Source: Chrysoporthe austroafricana
Lineage: Eukaryota; Ascomycota; Sordariomycetes; Diaporthales; Cryphonectriaceae
Length of the DNA: 64,000 bases
Assembly: GCA_001051155.2 (NCBI GenBank)
Contig: JYIP02000005.1
Location: forward strand, 1,860,001 to 1,924,000
Direction of reading: 5' to 3'
A model generated the notes under the pieces. That model was not told the DNA's origin. It did not search any database and was given only the letters and a program-made list of their open reading frames with translations. The position numbers and the translations under genes are program-made. Shown piece after piece: positions 32,531 through 43,052 of this stretch. Numbering within the stretch: position 1 is the stretch's first letter; the number at the start of each line of letters is the position of its first letter.

Positions 32531-34119
32531 CTAGTTCTTGTCTAGGCGGACAGCGGGATTCCGCTCAATGAAATTGAGATCCACCTTGTGCCCCAACAGC
32601 TCACGAATATTGGAGATGCCGTACTTGATCATCGTCGGCCTCTCCAGACTCAGTCCCCAGCCGTAAACCCTCAGGTCCTTGGGCAGACCCATCGCCTCCA
32701 GCATTTCGGGCCGGAACATGCCGCTGTTACCGATCTCCACCAGCTTGTTCAGGCCCTTGTGGTAGCTGAAGATCTCCATACTTGGCTCCGTGTACGGGTT
32801 GTACGCCGGCTTGAACTTCAGATCTGTGATACCCATCTTGTTAAAGAAGATTTCCATAAACTCCATCAGTCCGCCCAGCGTCAGGCCGTAGTCCGCAATT
32901 ACACCCTCGACCTGGTGGAACTCGGCCAAATGCGTTGCGTCCACCGTCTCGTTCCGGAACACCCTGTCGATCGAGAAGTACCGGGCTGGTGGTGGCCGGC
33001 CGTCAGGGCCCTTCTTCTGCGCCAGCTTGTGCAGCATCGCGGTCGAGATGGCCGTCGTGTGCGTGCGCAGGACCAGCCTCAACGACTCCTCCTCCGACCA
33101 GGGGTATCTGTAGCCAATCGAGCCAAACTTGCCGTTCTCGTGCACCGCCCTGACGTTCTCCCAGTAGGTCTTATAGTCGGCCTTGTCATCTGGCGATGTG
33201 GCTCTTGGTGGGTCGGCGCGCTTCGGGTCTGAGATGTAGAAGGTATCTTGCAGGTCACGGGCGGGATGTTGCTGAGGGACAAAGAGCGCGTCGAAATTCC
33301 AGAAGCCCGACTCGACGAACTTGCTGGTGGGCATCTCCTCGAAGCCCATCTCGAAGAAGATCTGGCGGAACTCAGACCGCACTTTGTTGAGAGGATGAAG
33401 TGCCCCTGCGTGCTGGTCCGCACCCAGGGCCTTGAAGTTGTAGGGCTTGAAGGCGGCCGACTTCCACGCGCCAGACTGCAGCATCTCGGCCGTCAGATCC
33501 GTCTCCTCCTTCGTTATCTCGAGAGCGAACTTCTCGCCCTTTTGTATCTTGAAGTGGATGACCTTCTGCAGCTTGACGAGCTTGCGCTTCCTGAGGTCGG
33601 CGATGACCTTGGCGTCGGGGTGGGCACGCGTGTCCTTGATCGTCTGCAGCTGTTCTCGGGTGACATCCTTGATCGAGTCCACCTGTTTGGGCTGTCAGTC
33701 TCGGACCCTCCGGTCTCTACTCTGTTGAGGCAACTCACAGAGGCCTTCAGCTTGCCATCGCTCGTCTTTGCTATCCACTTCTCCTTGAAGGCCTTGCCCT
33801 GACCGACCTTGGTCACGTTCTTGTCACCAATGGTCTTCTCCAGTTCTTGCACGCTCAACCCCTCCACGGCCTGGCGCAGGGCCTCGAACACCCGGGCCTC
33901 GTGACTGCCATTGGCGACGATCTGCTCCGCCTCGGGCTCGAGTATGGGCTCATCCTTCTCGATCTGTTCGTATGTGACCATGGATCTCGAGGAGAGACGG
34001 TCGAGGGCTGCCTTGAGCTCGCTGAAGGAAGATTGAGGGAAGGCCTCTTGGGATTGGATCGGGGATGTCTTGGACAGAGATTGGAGAATCTCCAGTGTCA
34101 AATCCCCGGAGGTCGCCAT
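32531..34119 (-). CDS. FRS2: Cytosolic phenylalanyl-tRNA synthetase, alpha chain
   Basis: Two exons, 33739-34119 and 32531-33682, give 510 aa (yeast Frs2 is 503). The N-terminal part (about 1-150) is the tRNA-binding winged-helix region, with [20 protein letters not shown]. The class II catalytic core follows: [12 protein letters not shown] (motif 2 region), then [18 protein letters not shown] and [12 protein letters not shown]. Motif 3 lies near the C-terminus as [16 protein letters not shown]. It charges tRNA-Phe as an alpha2-beta2 heterotetramer with Frs1. No presequence is visible, so it is the cytosolic form. The 56-nt intron joins LKAS to VDSIKDV. Naming varies: this chain is alpha by present convention. 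It is divergent from DSC4. Confidence 0.96.
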
Positions 34120-34604
34120 CTTGAGGGTATCGTCGAGCGTAGGTTCGAAGTCCTGGCGGGGGCGCAGTGCGATTGTTGCAGGTTGCGAATCACCCACGGG
34201 AATTTGAGTCACAGCAGCGAACGAGGGGCAGTCAAACAATTCGCTTTGCAGTTGCGGTTGAACCCCTGCAGAGCTCACACCCCACCAAAAGCTCTAGTCT
34301 CACCCCCGGGGGGCGGCCGCCATACCCGTGGCGCGGCCGGTCGAAGCTCTTAAGGCGGCCGGCTGGAGCCATCGGACCGCAATGGACCGTTGACGTCTTG
34401 CTAGCATCCACAGCCCAACACGTTCTTGCAACGCTTCGTTCGTACACGCACACGCACACGTCCACGTACACGCGAGCGAGTCACCGCCCAGCTTTGCTCG
34501 TTGGGCTTGGTATCGACGGCTGGCTCCCCGCCACCGCATACCATGTGAGGTCTACTTCATTTTACCCAACTTGAGAAGCCTCCCTCATCAGATGCGGCGG
34601 AGCT
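34120..34604. promoter_or_regulatory. Shared divergent promoter, FRS2 and DSC4
   Basis: 485 bases between opposed start codons. Contains a GC-rich stretch with CCCGGGGGGCGGCCGC near 34312 and a CACACGCACACG run near 34447. No TATA box recognised. Confidence 0.5.
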
Positions 34605-35806
34605 ATGAACGATGATCCCGTAGTAGCGAGGGATGGAGCCCTCTCGCCAGCGCGCGACGGCAACGACAGCGATGCTGGCTCCCGGGACGAACCTGATGCC
34701 GGCGAGGGACCAAGTCACCAAGCACGACCCCGGAGCTCAGGGCGCCCCGACCGCGATGGTCGGCGGCTGTCGTCATCCCTGGTGCGACGGGCGAAGGCTG
34801 GCATGACCATGCAGAGCGAGTTCATGACGCACCTCATGAACAGCCTGGACGTTGTCATCTTCGCCGAGCTGTGCGCTCTGTACTATATGGAGTACGTACA
34901 ACTCCTCACAGTCCCCCTTGGATCCGTGTATTCTGACAGTGCTCCGCCCGAAGCTGCTCCTTCACGCGCCTAGTCATGCGCGCGTTCGTGCAGTACATAT
35001 ACCTCACACCGAAGCCCGAGGAATTTCTCAAGCTCATGCCGGCGCCCCGGCCACAGATATACGTCATCTTCGCCACGAACATATTATGCATCCTCTCCCA
35101 CCTCATCTTCGCACTCCCTCAAGGAAGCGAGGCCATGCGCGGGTATCTGCACGGAGGCGTCATCATCGATTTCATCGGGCAGAAAGCGCCCACATCCAGG
35201 CTCGGCCTCCTTCTCCTCGACTGCCTGGTCCTCTTGCTACAATGCATGTCGTGCGCGGTCGCGGTGGAGAAGGACCGCCTCAAGAAGATCGAGATCATGG
35301 TGCAGAGGGTGTCTGCCGGTGGGATTTTCAAGAACGCAGACGCCCCCACGCCTGAGCCAACGGCGGCTGTCGACCTCGCAACAGGGGCACAGACTTCGAG
35401 ACAGGATCTGGACTCGGAAGAGCGTGGCGTCTTACGGGACGATCCGTTCGGTGCGGACGAGACGAACGACATCGAGATGCGACCATTAATGAATGAACGA
35501 AATCCTCCAGCCACAAACGATCTTGCTGAGAGATCGAGAGTTTTGGTCACGCGGTACCTGGAGATAATATCAGCACTGGATAATCCGAATTCTGCGGATG
35601 GACCCGAGAGGTCGAGTCTGGCGGACTTGCTGATGTCCGGAAACGGTCTTGTAGCCAATTTCCACATCGTAAACGCGATCCGCACGTTGATGGCTGATAG
35701 TGCCAACGATCCCAGAACAGCTGCTTATTCCTTACGGTTAACAGGATATTCCAGCATGTTAGCAGCGCTCACCACTCAGGGCCAGCGCGGGGCAAGGAGA
35801 CTGTAG
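34605..35806 (+). CDS. DSC E3 ligase complex subunit 4 family (DUF1746)
   Basis: Two exons, 34605-34891 and 34954-35806, give 379 aa. The charged, disordered N-terminus leads to SLDVVIFAELCALYYMDCSFTR, then RAFVQYIYLTP, IYVIFATNILCILSHLIFALP and LLLLDCLVLLLQCMSCAVAVEK. These are three hydrophobic segments in the arrangement of DUF1746. The intron splits the Asp of YYMD-CSF and the phase only works with acceptor AAG at 34951-34953. The acidic middle and the conserved C-terminal helix (about 300-370) are cytosolic. DUF1746 occurs in S. pombe Dsc4, part of the Golgi/ER Dsc ubiquitin ligase that activates the sterol regulator SREBP and removes orphan membrane proteins. The assignment rests on my memory of the family motif, so the DSC4 role is inferred. 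Confidence 0.75.
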
Positions 35807-35884
35807 GCTGGTACATAGACATCAATATGAATATCGCATGCAAATCGTGAAGGTTAGCGATGGGAACCATCTCGATCTCGGCAT

Positions 35885-37105
35885 TCATGCCATCTTTCTG
35901 CCAACGTTACCAACACCGGTGCCCTTGACTGAAACTATAATGTCTTCCGGATCATCATCGTCCACGGGTCTCAATCCCCAACTTGCTGCACCGAAGTTCC
36001 TCAGATCTCTTGCCAGTCCCAACACTTCCTCAGTGCCCAAGGTCTCCTTGCTTATCCTCAGCCGCCCAACGTCTTCTGACCCCATCGCCATCAATGTGAG
36101 CACGGTCCTTGCTCCAGACCAACTGACGCACCCACCCTGCTGTATAACCTCCGCCAGCTGATACGCACACCTCGTCCCGATATCCTCAGGGACGACACCA
36201 CCCTCCGGCGGCGCGACCACATCCGCCGAGTACAATACGCCGGACACGCTCGACTCCGCGACCAGACTCAGTCCAAACCCAATGCCCAGTTTCTTCTTTC
36301 CCTTGCCCGGCGCATTCTTGTCCAGCACCAGCGGCGCGGGGTCATACTGCGCGGCGATGTGGATGTCCGACACCAGCGGGTTTAGCACCAGCCTCGCCTC
36401 GTGGATCATCCGCGCGTTGTTGCTCGCCGACACGCCCGTGCAGTACGCCACGCCGCGGATCCGACGTATCCTCCCCGGCGACCGGTTGAGGTGGAGGGTC
36501 TTGGGCAGGCGCACCTGGCTCGCGAAGCGCAGCTCGACCAGCCCGCCGCCGCCGGAGCCGCGGGGGCCCGGACACGACCTCTGCAGCACCCTGAGCTCGA
36601 TCCGCGCGGGCGGGATCCCAAAGAGGCCGTATAGCGGTAGGATGGCGGTGCGGAAGCTGTCGACGGACATGTCGCCGGTGGCGGTGGCGGAGGTGATGAC
36701 GCCAGGCCCCGAGAAGCGGACGTTCATGTGGGCCTTGGAGAAAGGCGCGAGGATGGCGAGGGGGAGCAGGAAGTAGGTCACGCCGCGGGTGCAGTTCGCC
36801 GGCAGCGAGTGCTCGATGACGTCGTCGGCGGACGCGCCCGACCCCGCGATGGTGCCGGTGATGAGGCCCGGGTGGTATGTTATCGTGGTACCCGTATAGG
36901 AGATCTGCATCGAGGAGCCGTTGGTGACGGCCTCGAGCAGCCGGAGGAAGGAGACTTCATGGGGGGCGAGGCCGGGCGCGGTCGGCGAGGAGCTGCGGAT
37001 GCCAGAGATGTGGACGGGGCGGCCGGTGAGGGTCGACAGGATGAGGCGGTGGGTGAAGGACTTGTGGCCTGTGAAGCGGAGGAAGTCGGGGTTTGGAGTC
37101 GACAT
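35885..37105 (-). CDS. RCL1: RNA 3'-terminal phosphate cyclase-like protein RCL1
   Basis: Intronless, 406 aa. The chain opens with RFTGHKSFTHRLILSTLTGRP and continues with the cyclase fold (PGLITGTIAGSGASADDVIE, NCTRGVTYFLLPL, GLFGIPPARIELRVL). The block RIRRIRGVAYCTGVSASNNARM and the C-terminal TRCAYQLAEVIQQGGCVSW are characteristic of Rcl1 as opposed to true RtcA cyclases. Rcl1 is catalytically inactive as a cyclase. It binds the GTPase Bms1 and acts in the small-subunit processome for early pre-18S rRNA cleavage. It is slightly longer than yeast Rcl1 (367 aa), with short Gly-rich inserts (GSGGGG). Its stop is only 78 bases from the convergent DSC4 stop. It shares a 292-bp divergent promoter with the PPR-like gene. 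Confidence 0.94.
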   Translation of the reverse strand: MSTPNPDFLRFTGHKSFTHRLILSTLTGRPVHISGIRSSSPTAPGLAPHEVSFLRLLEAVTNGSSMQISYTGTTITYHPGLITGTIAGSGASADDVIEHSLPANCTRGVTYFLLPLAILAPFSKAHMNVRFSGPGVITSATATGDMSVDSFRTAILPLYGLFGIPPARIELRVLQRSCPGPRGSGGGGLVELRFASQVRLPKTLHLNRSPGRIRRIRGVAYCTGVSASNNARMIHEARLVLNPLVSDIHIAAQYDPAPLVLDKNAPGKGKKKLGIGFGLSLVAESSVSGVLYSADVVAPPEGGVVPEDIGTRCAYQLAEVIQQGGCVSWSGARTVLTLMAMGSEDVGRLRISKETLGTEEVLGLARDLRNFGAASWGLRPVDDDDPEDIIVSVKGTGVGNVGRKMA

Positions 37106-37397
37106 GGCGTCGACACGCGAGGGTGATGTGATTCGGTTGTATTGTTTCGTAGGAGAGAAGACGAAGATGAGGATTGTCTAACTTCGTACTATACTGCGAA
37201 ATCCGAAAAATAATTCAGACCGCCTACCATTTTGGGGGGGTCCCTTGCTTATCGCGCTCGACCGCGCTGATAAGAATTTTTTAGAAGGCGGCGACACCGC
37301 GTGAACTTAAACACCTTGACCTTTGGAGTAACCATCAGCGCCATCTCTCACAACTTTCTGCGGCACATGGCCAGCCTCCCACCTGGGTTGAGAATCC
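37106..37397. promoter_or_regulatory. Shared divergent promoter, RCL1 and PPR-like gene
   Basis: 292 bases between opposed starts. Contains a short near-dyad around CGCGCTCGACCGCGCTGATAAG (37253-37275) and a G7 run near 37234. No TATA box recognised. Confidence 0.5.
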
Positions 37398-39884
37398 ATG
37401 CCTCCAAGATCTGCTCTCCTTGATCTGGCGACTCGCAGGAATCCCTATATCTGCCGCTCCTGTCTGGCATCACTCGGCAGCTCTCAACCGGCGCAGCGCT
37501 CTGCAAGAGGCTACGCCAACAGTTCCAAGCGCAAGAATGGCTTGAGGGTGAAGGCAAAACCAGACCCCGCCCAGACGCTAAAGTCCGAGGCCAACAAACC
37601 TGTCGTGGTCAGGTATTTCGAAAAGGATCCGAGGACCGGCGAGATCTCGCGTGTCGAAGATGAAGATGACGGGGAGGATGAGCCCGACTTCGAGGACATC
37701 GAGGAATTGCAGGCCAGCACCCTTGCCAAGATGGCCAGGCTCCAGGAGGCTCTGCCGAAGCTCGAGCGCATGACCGGAGTGCTGGAGAAGATCCTGGAGA
37801 AGCATGGCCCTCCAGGATCGCTCGAGGCCCTCCAGGACGCGTTGAAGAGCTATGACGAGCCCGGGGACGAACTCAGCTCAAAGCTTCCACGCATCCAGTT
37901 TCACGAGGCGGACCTCAGCAAGAAACAGCTGCAGCAACGAGACAACCAAGTCTCCCTGCTTCTCCAGAATTTGAAACAAGCAGTAATAGCGTTCAAACAT
38001 AGCAAGCTGGACAGGAAGCTCATCGACTCCACATGGAGAGCCTTCCACCATCTGACGCTGGCCATCACCAAACCGCACACGATTGTACCTAAGGAAGTCT
38101 GGCACGCTTTATGGGTAGTCTTCTCTCTTGAAGGGCCGCAGAACCCCTACAGGATGCCCCACATCCGCGCGCTGTCTAAGGTTATGGTCAAGACTGGCGC
38201 ACCGCTGAGCTACAAACAGCAGTTGCTAGCCATCGAGGCCACCTTTGAGGCTGGCGACCCTGAAGAGGCGCTCAGTACATGGAGGAGATCTGTTTCGGAC
38301 TTAGGCAGCAAGGACTCGGCCGTAGGCATCCCATTCTTCGAGCTGGGCGTGCGCATGTTGTCAGCTGTTGGCGACATTGAACGTGCCGAACGGACAAGCA
38401 GAGCCCTGCTCAATCGATCGAGCCCTTCAAGTCCCGCAGATTCGCGTGTGCTCCTGCACCTCATCCGAGCATACTGTGCGAAGCCTGATACCGCCGAAAA
38501 GGGGTTTTTGCTGTACCGGCGCATGCGCGACCTGGCCACGAAGCTCGAGAAGCCGATGGAGATCGGAGACTACGACGATGTGATTTCACTTTTCCTCAGC
38601 AGCGGCCACACAGACTACGCGATGTTTGCCTTTACTGACATGATGTTCGCCGGCACTGTCAACCTTTATGGCAAGTCCAAGCTGCCCAACCAGTTGAGGA
38701 ATAGCTTCTTCTTCGGGAAGTGGCTCAAGCAGCTCATCGGTGCTGGAAACCTCACTGGCGCCTATGACGTTCTGATCTTCATGCAAAAGAATGGCGTTAT
38801 GGCCGCTTCGATCCAAGTCAACGGGCTCATCGGTGCCTTTATGCGTTCCGGCAACGTGCCCGAACGCCAAAAAGCCGAGCGCCTTGCCTGGTCCATGATC
38901 CGCAGCCGCAAGACCTTCGTGGACATGCGGAAGCGACAGGCCCTAGTTGAGTGGCCGATGAAATTCGTCGACAACAGGCCCAACCGCTCCGACCACGAGG
39001 GCCCGGACCTCGACTACACCATGGTGCCGCGCGCCACCGTTGAGACTTTCGTCCTCCTCGCCGAAAGCTACCGCGAGCGCGAGCTGTTCGGCCTCCTGGA
39101 GGAGCTGTTCGTCGCATACCAGGAGTGCGCGATGGGCGGAGACGCAATGATGATGAACGAGCTGATAGCGGCCGCCGTCGCGCAGAACAGGGGCGACAAG
39201 GCGCATGAGCTGTACAGCCTCATGGTGCACGAGAACAACATCCTGCCCAACGCGGACACCTTCGCGGTCCTGTTCCGCTCGCTCCCCGTGAACCAGCTCC
39301 CGGGTCGCGTGCTCAAGCCCGAGGTGCAAGCCAAGTCGGCCCGCCAGGCGAGGGAGGTGTTCCGCGACATGCTCGCGAGCAGCTGGGTGTACGCCGGGCA
39401 CTTCCGCGCCAACCGGGGCAACCTGTCCGAGAACCAGGTGAAGCTGATCCTACACAGCTTCCGCAAGGCGGACGACTGGCCCGGGGTACTGGCCGCGCTC
39501 CAGGGGCTGCGCGACGTCATGGGGTACCGGTTCACGCGCGGCGTGGCCCTCGAGATGCTCGCCGAGCAGGAGCGGATCGACCGCCCGAGCCCGCGCACGG
39601 CCAAGCTGGTCCTCCGCGCGACGATGAGGCTGCAGGAGCGCTTGCAGGCGCTGCAGCAGAACGGACTGCTGCCTCCCGACGAGCCGCTGGAGGGGGTCAA
39701 GGACCCGCGCGTCATGTATCAGATTATGGTAGAGTACTACTTTGCTAAGGTGCAGCAAGTGTATCCCAAGGACCCGGGGATGGTTGATGAGGTGGTCGCG
39801 GCGGCGAAGGAGGAGATGGGCGTCAATAATACCGCGAAGAAGGCGGCGTGGCGACGGGCCAATGAAGGGCAGGGTGGTGTGTAG
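37398..39884 (+). CDS. Mitochondrial PPR-like protein (828 aa)
   Basis: Intronless, 828 aa. The N-terminus is basic, lacks acids for about 40 residues and contains YICRSCLASLG, in keeping with mitochondrial import. It is followed by an acidic patch (VEDEDDGEDEPDFEDIEE). From about residue 180 onward the protein is a long array of paired helices. Sections such as YDVLIFMQKNGVMAASIQ and HELYSLMVHENNILPNADTF resemble pentatricopeptide repeats. Fungal proteins of this build (Cya5/Pet309, Rmd9, Aep-type) are mitochondrial RNA stability or translation factors, but I cannot say which mRNA this one serves. Start ATG at 37398 opens the presequence and is the first in frame. Confidence 0.82.
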   Translation: MPPRSALLDLATRRNPYICRSCLASLGSSQPAQRSARGYANSSKRKNGLRVKAKPDPAQTLKSEANKPVVVRYFEKDPRTGEISRVEDEDDGEDEPDFEDIEELQASTLAKMARLQEALPKLERMTGVLEKILEKHGPPGSLEALQDALKSYDEPGDELSSKLPRIQFHEADLSKKQLQQRDNQVSLLLQNLKQAVIAFKHSKLDRKLIDSTWRAFHHLTLAITKPHTIVPKEVWHALWVVFSLEGPQNPYRMPHIRALSKVMVKTGAPLSYKQQLLAIEATFEAGDPEEALSTWRRSVSDLGSKDSAVGIPFFELGVRMLSAVGDIERAERTSRALLNRSSPSSPADSRVLLHLIRAYCAKPDTAEKGFLLYRRMRDLATKLEKPMEIGDYDDVISLFLSSGHTDYAMFAFTDMMFAGTVNLYGKSKLPNQLRNSFFFGKWLKQLIGAGNLTGAYDVLIFMQKNGVMAASIQVNGLIGAFMRSGNVPERQKAERLAWSMIRSRKTFVDMRKRQALVEWPMKFVDNRPNRSDHEGPDLDYTMVPRATVETFVLLAESYRERELFGLLEELFVAYQECAMGGDAMMMNELIAAAVAQNRGDKAHELYSLMVHENNILPNADTFAVLFRSLPVNQLPGRVLKPEVQAKSARQAREVFRDMLASSWVYAGHFRANRGNLSENQVKLILHSFRKADDWPGVLAALQGLRDVMGYRFTRGVALEMLAEQERIDRPSPRTAKLVLRATMRLQERLQALQQNGLLPPDEPLEGVKDPRVMYQIMVEYYFAKVQQVYPKDPGMVDEVVAAAKEEMGVNNTAKKAAWRRANEGQGGV

Positions 39885-40267
39885 AAGGAAAAGGAAGATG
39901 ACCGGTACCTGTACGAAAACTTTTTAAGATACCACAACCGGTAATGGAAAGCCCGACTCTCAGATCTATCAAGGAAGCTCAGATTTTGCTTTCGCTCTGT
40001 GTATATCGTAATTGTCAACATCACGCGCAGGGACAAGTGGTAGTAGCGGAAGACTCGAATGTCCTTCTTGAGATTCAATGATATGGATCCACTGCCCACC
40101 CGACCCGTCTGTCTAATGCATTGTGTCTCCTTGACTCCATCAACGCCAAGTACCCGAACGGCTGGAGGTACACTCTTGAGCATTATGGCCTATGAACATT
40201 TCACCTCCGGCCGAGGCGACGAGCCAGCAGTGACGCCACGCCACCACCCTGCAATTGGGCAAGGAAG
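39885..40267. other. Convergent intergenic spacer
   Basis: 383 bases between the stop codons of the PPR-like gene and NPL4; holds both 3' UTRs. No coding evidence. Confidence 0.55.
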
Positions 40268-42304
40268 TCATTTACCTCTCGCGAGTCGATTCAGCCTAAC
40301 CGCAGCAATGCGCTTAGCAAGATGTTCGGCCTCAGAATCGGAATTGTCAGGGCGAGAAGGGGAGGTGGAGCCGGGGTCGGCGTCCACGTTCATGGACTCT
40401 TCACGGCGGCGCTTGAAGGGGATTCTCTCACCAGTCGACTGCAATATTGCCAACAATGTCTGCCACCCGGTGGTCGATTTCAGTTGGAACGCGTCCGCAA
40501 GATCATGCCCGACGGCCACGCGGCACAGGAGTGCTTCCTCTTCCTGTGATAAATTGGTTAGTAAAGGTGAAATCTATGTTACAACTACTCCACTCACCTT
40601 GCTCAGCACGCCCATGCTGTGCAGGAAGCAGAGAAAGTGGAAGTCCGATACAACGAGCTGTCCGTTGTCGGACTGCGAGCTATTCCTGAGCCTCTTTGCC
40701 ACCGAGCTGGGCTCTTGCACCTCACCCATAAGCTCCCGATTCTCGATGGGGAAGCCGAGATCTTTGAATACCGGTTGTGCCTTCTCGGGAAAGCCATGTG
40801 TCAAGGTAACAAAGAGGTACTCGACTGGAAAATCCGGTTTCGCGTTCTCCTGCACATTCGCACCGTACTCGTTGATTTGACGATAGAACACTTCCGGGAT
40901 GTACCGAGTCCTGCTGGTCGAGCCATCGTCCTCTTCTTCCTCTTGGACCAGCATCCGTTGAGGGTCCGCCGAGGGCTCAATGATATTCGCCCTGACCATC
41001 TCAATTGCATCATTCGACATCTGGTATGCACTAATTTCGATACCTCCCTCATCGTTGCCTGAGATGATACACGTGACAAAGTCGGAGCCAAAACGACCGG
41101 TGTCGCTCCACTTTGAGGGTTTGGGGTGTTGAGCCTGCAAACGTGACGCGAAACAAATCTCCTGTGATGCGATGAAGTAAGAGTCCACATGTCTCTTGCA
41201 CACCACCGAGCCATCGCCGGCTCCAGAGTCTAGGAGGTCAGTCCATATGACACCGACTTCTTGCAGCCCACACAGCCGGGCAACCTCGGTGACTTCCTTC
41301 TCGTTCTCCCAAGGATTCAGGGTGACGCCGTCGACTTCGTCCACCTGAGGCGGCTCGTATATGGCCTCCACAACCGCCTTGATGCCTAGGGGCACCACCT
41401 CGTACTCCTCGTACCGACCGTACATGAGCCCTATTCGCTGTGCTCCGGTCCTACGCCAGGCGTTGAGAAAGGTGTCGATGATAGCAGGTGACGCAAACTC
41501 AACGTGATCCACCATACGGAATTGTTGTGGCTGCAGCGTAATGGCACTCGGCTGACACTTTGTGCAGATGCCCTCGGGCCATTGCGGGTGGCCGGAGGGG
41601 CAGTCTCGCTTGACTCGATAGTATGGCTCGACGAGGGGCGGTATGTACGAGCTGCCGGTCTCGGGCTTGTTCTTGTCTGCGTTGATCTTCTTGAGATACG
41701 AGTGGAATGACATGTACTTGATCTTTTTCTCGTCCAGGTACTTGGCGTCGAACGGATCGAGAGGCTGGCAGTAGTCGCACATGCCCTTGGGACCGTGTCG
41801 GCACATCTTGTCCATCTTCCGGGGTATCTTTCCGTCCTTCTTGTCAAGAGCATCGTCGAGCTTGGACTGCACCACAACCTCCCAAGGATTCTTAATCCTC
41901 TCGTTCGTTGGTGAAGCCAGAGGCGGTGGGTCGATGGGGAGGTCTTCGGTGGGCAGAATGGGCTTCCCGTTCAGTCGGTTGGTTGTAGAGGCCAGGGGCG
42001 CCTTTCCCTTGCCCTTGATATCCATCTCCCCGTTCGTGACGCCGTTGCCCATGACCTGTGCATGGCTATACTTGATGAAGACCATATCTCCATGGCTGAG
42101 GCCGACCTGCCCCACCGCAAGGTGTGCTATCTCTGGGAAGCTCTTGGCGTCACTGGCGTTGGGTGTGTTCGAGAACGAGATGGTGTTCGGATCGACCGTA
42201 GGAGGGAGTTGTGGCAAGAACTTCCTGGTGAGGTCGGCGAACGTCTCCTCCTTATCAACGCTAATGCGTAGCATGCCATCAGGCCCACGGACTCTCAACA
42301 ACAT
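40268..42304 (-). CDS. NPL4: NPL4, CDC48/p97-UFD1 cofactor
   Basis: Two exons, 40598-42304 and 40268-40543, give 660 aa. An N-terminal ubiquitin-like UBX-type fold (1-80) carries [21 protein letters not shown] zinc-binding zf-NPL4 region follows, with [12 protein letters not shown] (168-179) and [16 protein letters not shown] (235-250). The NPL4/MPN-like domain continues with [32 protein letters not shown] in pieces, [19 protein letters not shown] and [15 protein letters not shown]. The domain lacks the JAMM metal residues, as expected. Npl4 with Ufd1 recruits Cdc48 to ubiquitylated substrates for ER-associated degradation, chromatin extraction and ribosome quality control. The last exon ends with a short acidic/basic tail and was joined at a 54-nt intron. 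It is divergent from SEC66. Confidence 0.95.
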
Positions 42305-43052
42305 CTTAGTGGTGTTAGTTCACGCGCGTTGGGACTGAGGGGCAGTCAAGTGATAGATAGCGGAGGGGTTCGGAATCGTATCCCCGGGCCGTGGCAGACG
42401 CAGGGAGGTCTCGAGGCTGGAGGAAGTCTATGTCTGATAGTAATGAAAATGGACGGAGCGTGAAGCCTGTTCTCAGAGATCCGCCAATGTCAAGGTGAGA
42501 GCCGTAGATGTGCGGAGGGCCGTTTGTGAAGGCGAAGGTCGAAATTGAGGACACGCCCAAGCTATGGCCACTCACTCACTGCCGCTGTACCCAACAGGCA
42601 AGAGGACGATGACGAAAGCTCAGACCCCGGCTAGCTTGAGCTAAATATGATGCACCTATGCAGATGCTACTACCGTAACAGGCACGCTAGCACGGCTAGG
42701 TTAGTACAACAAGCCTGAACAAGCTCAGGCCAGCTCAGGCCTGCAGGGATAGACCCCCCTCCCCCGGCAGGCACGAACAGCCGGGCGCCACCAGGGCTGC
42801 AGGGTTCCTGTTGAGCTAGCGGCAGTAGGCTCGCATTGTGAAGTGTGGCCTCTCTATGGAGTTCGCAGCGCCAGCTGCAGGTCAACCTGGCTTCTTCCCT
42901 TTGAATGCCAGCCTCGGACAGACATTGATCAACACCGCGTCGTCGTCGCAACCCGGACCGCTCCGATTAATCCTCTCTGCCGCTCTCTTATATCCCCTCT
43001 GGCCTGACAGTCAACGTTCCATTATCATCATCTAGACTTTGCGTGCGCCACC
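42305..43052. promoter_or_regulatory. Shared divergent promoter, NPL4 and SEC66
   Basis: 748 bases between opposed starts. TTATAT at about 42988-42993 lies some 60 bases upstream of the SEC66 ATG in a pyrimidine-rich setting. A partial match to the AGCGTG core of unfolded-protein-response elements lies near 42680 on the minus strand, but it does not fit the full consensus. Confidence 0.45.

Noticed and set aside
42670..42690. Unfolded-protein-response element upstream of SEC66/NPL4
   Set aside because: Only the AGCGTG core is present; the flanking bases do not match the yeast or Aspergillus consensus.
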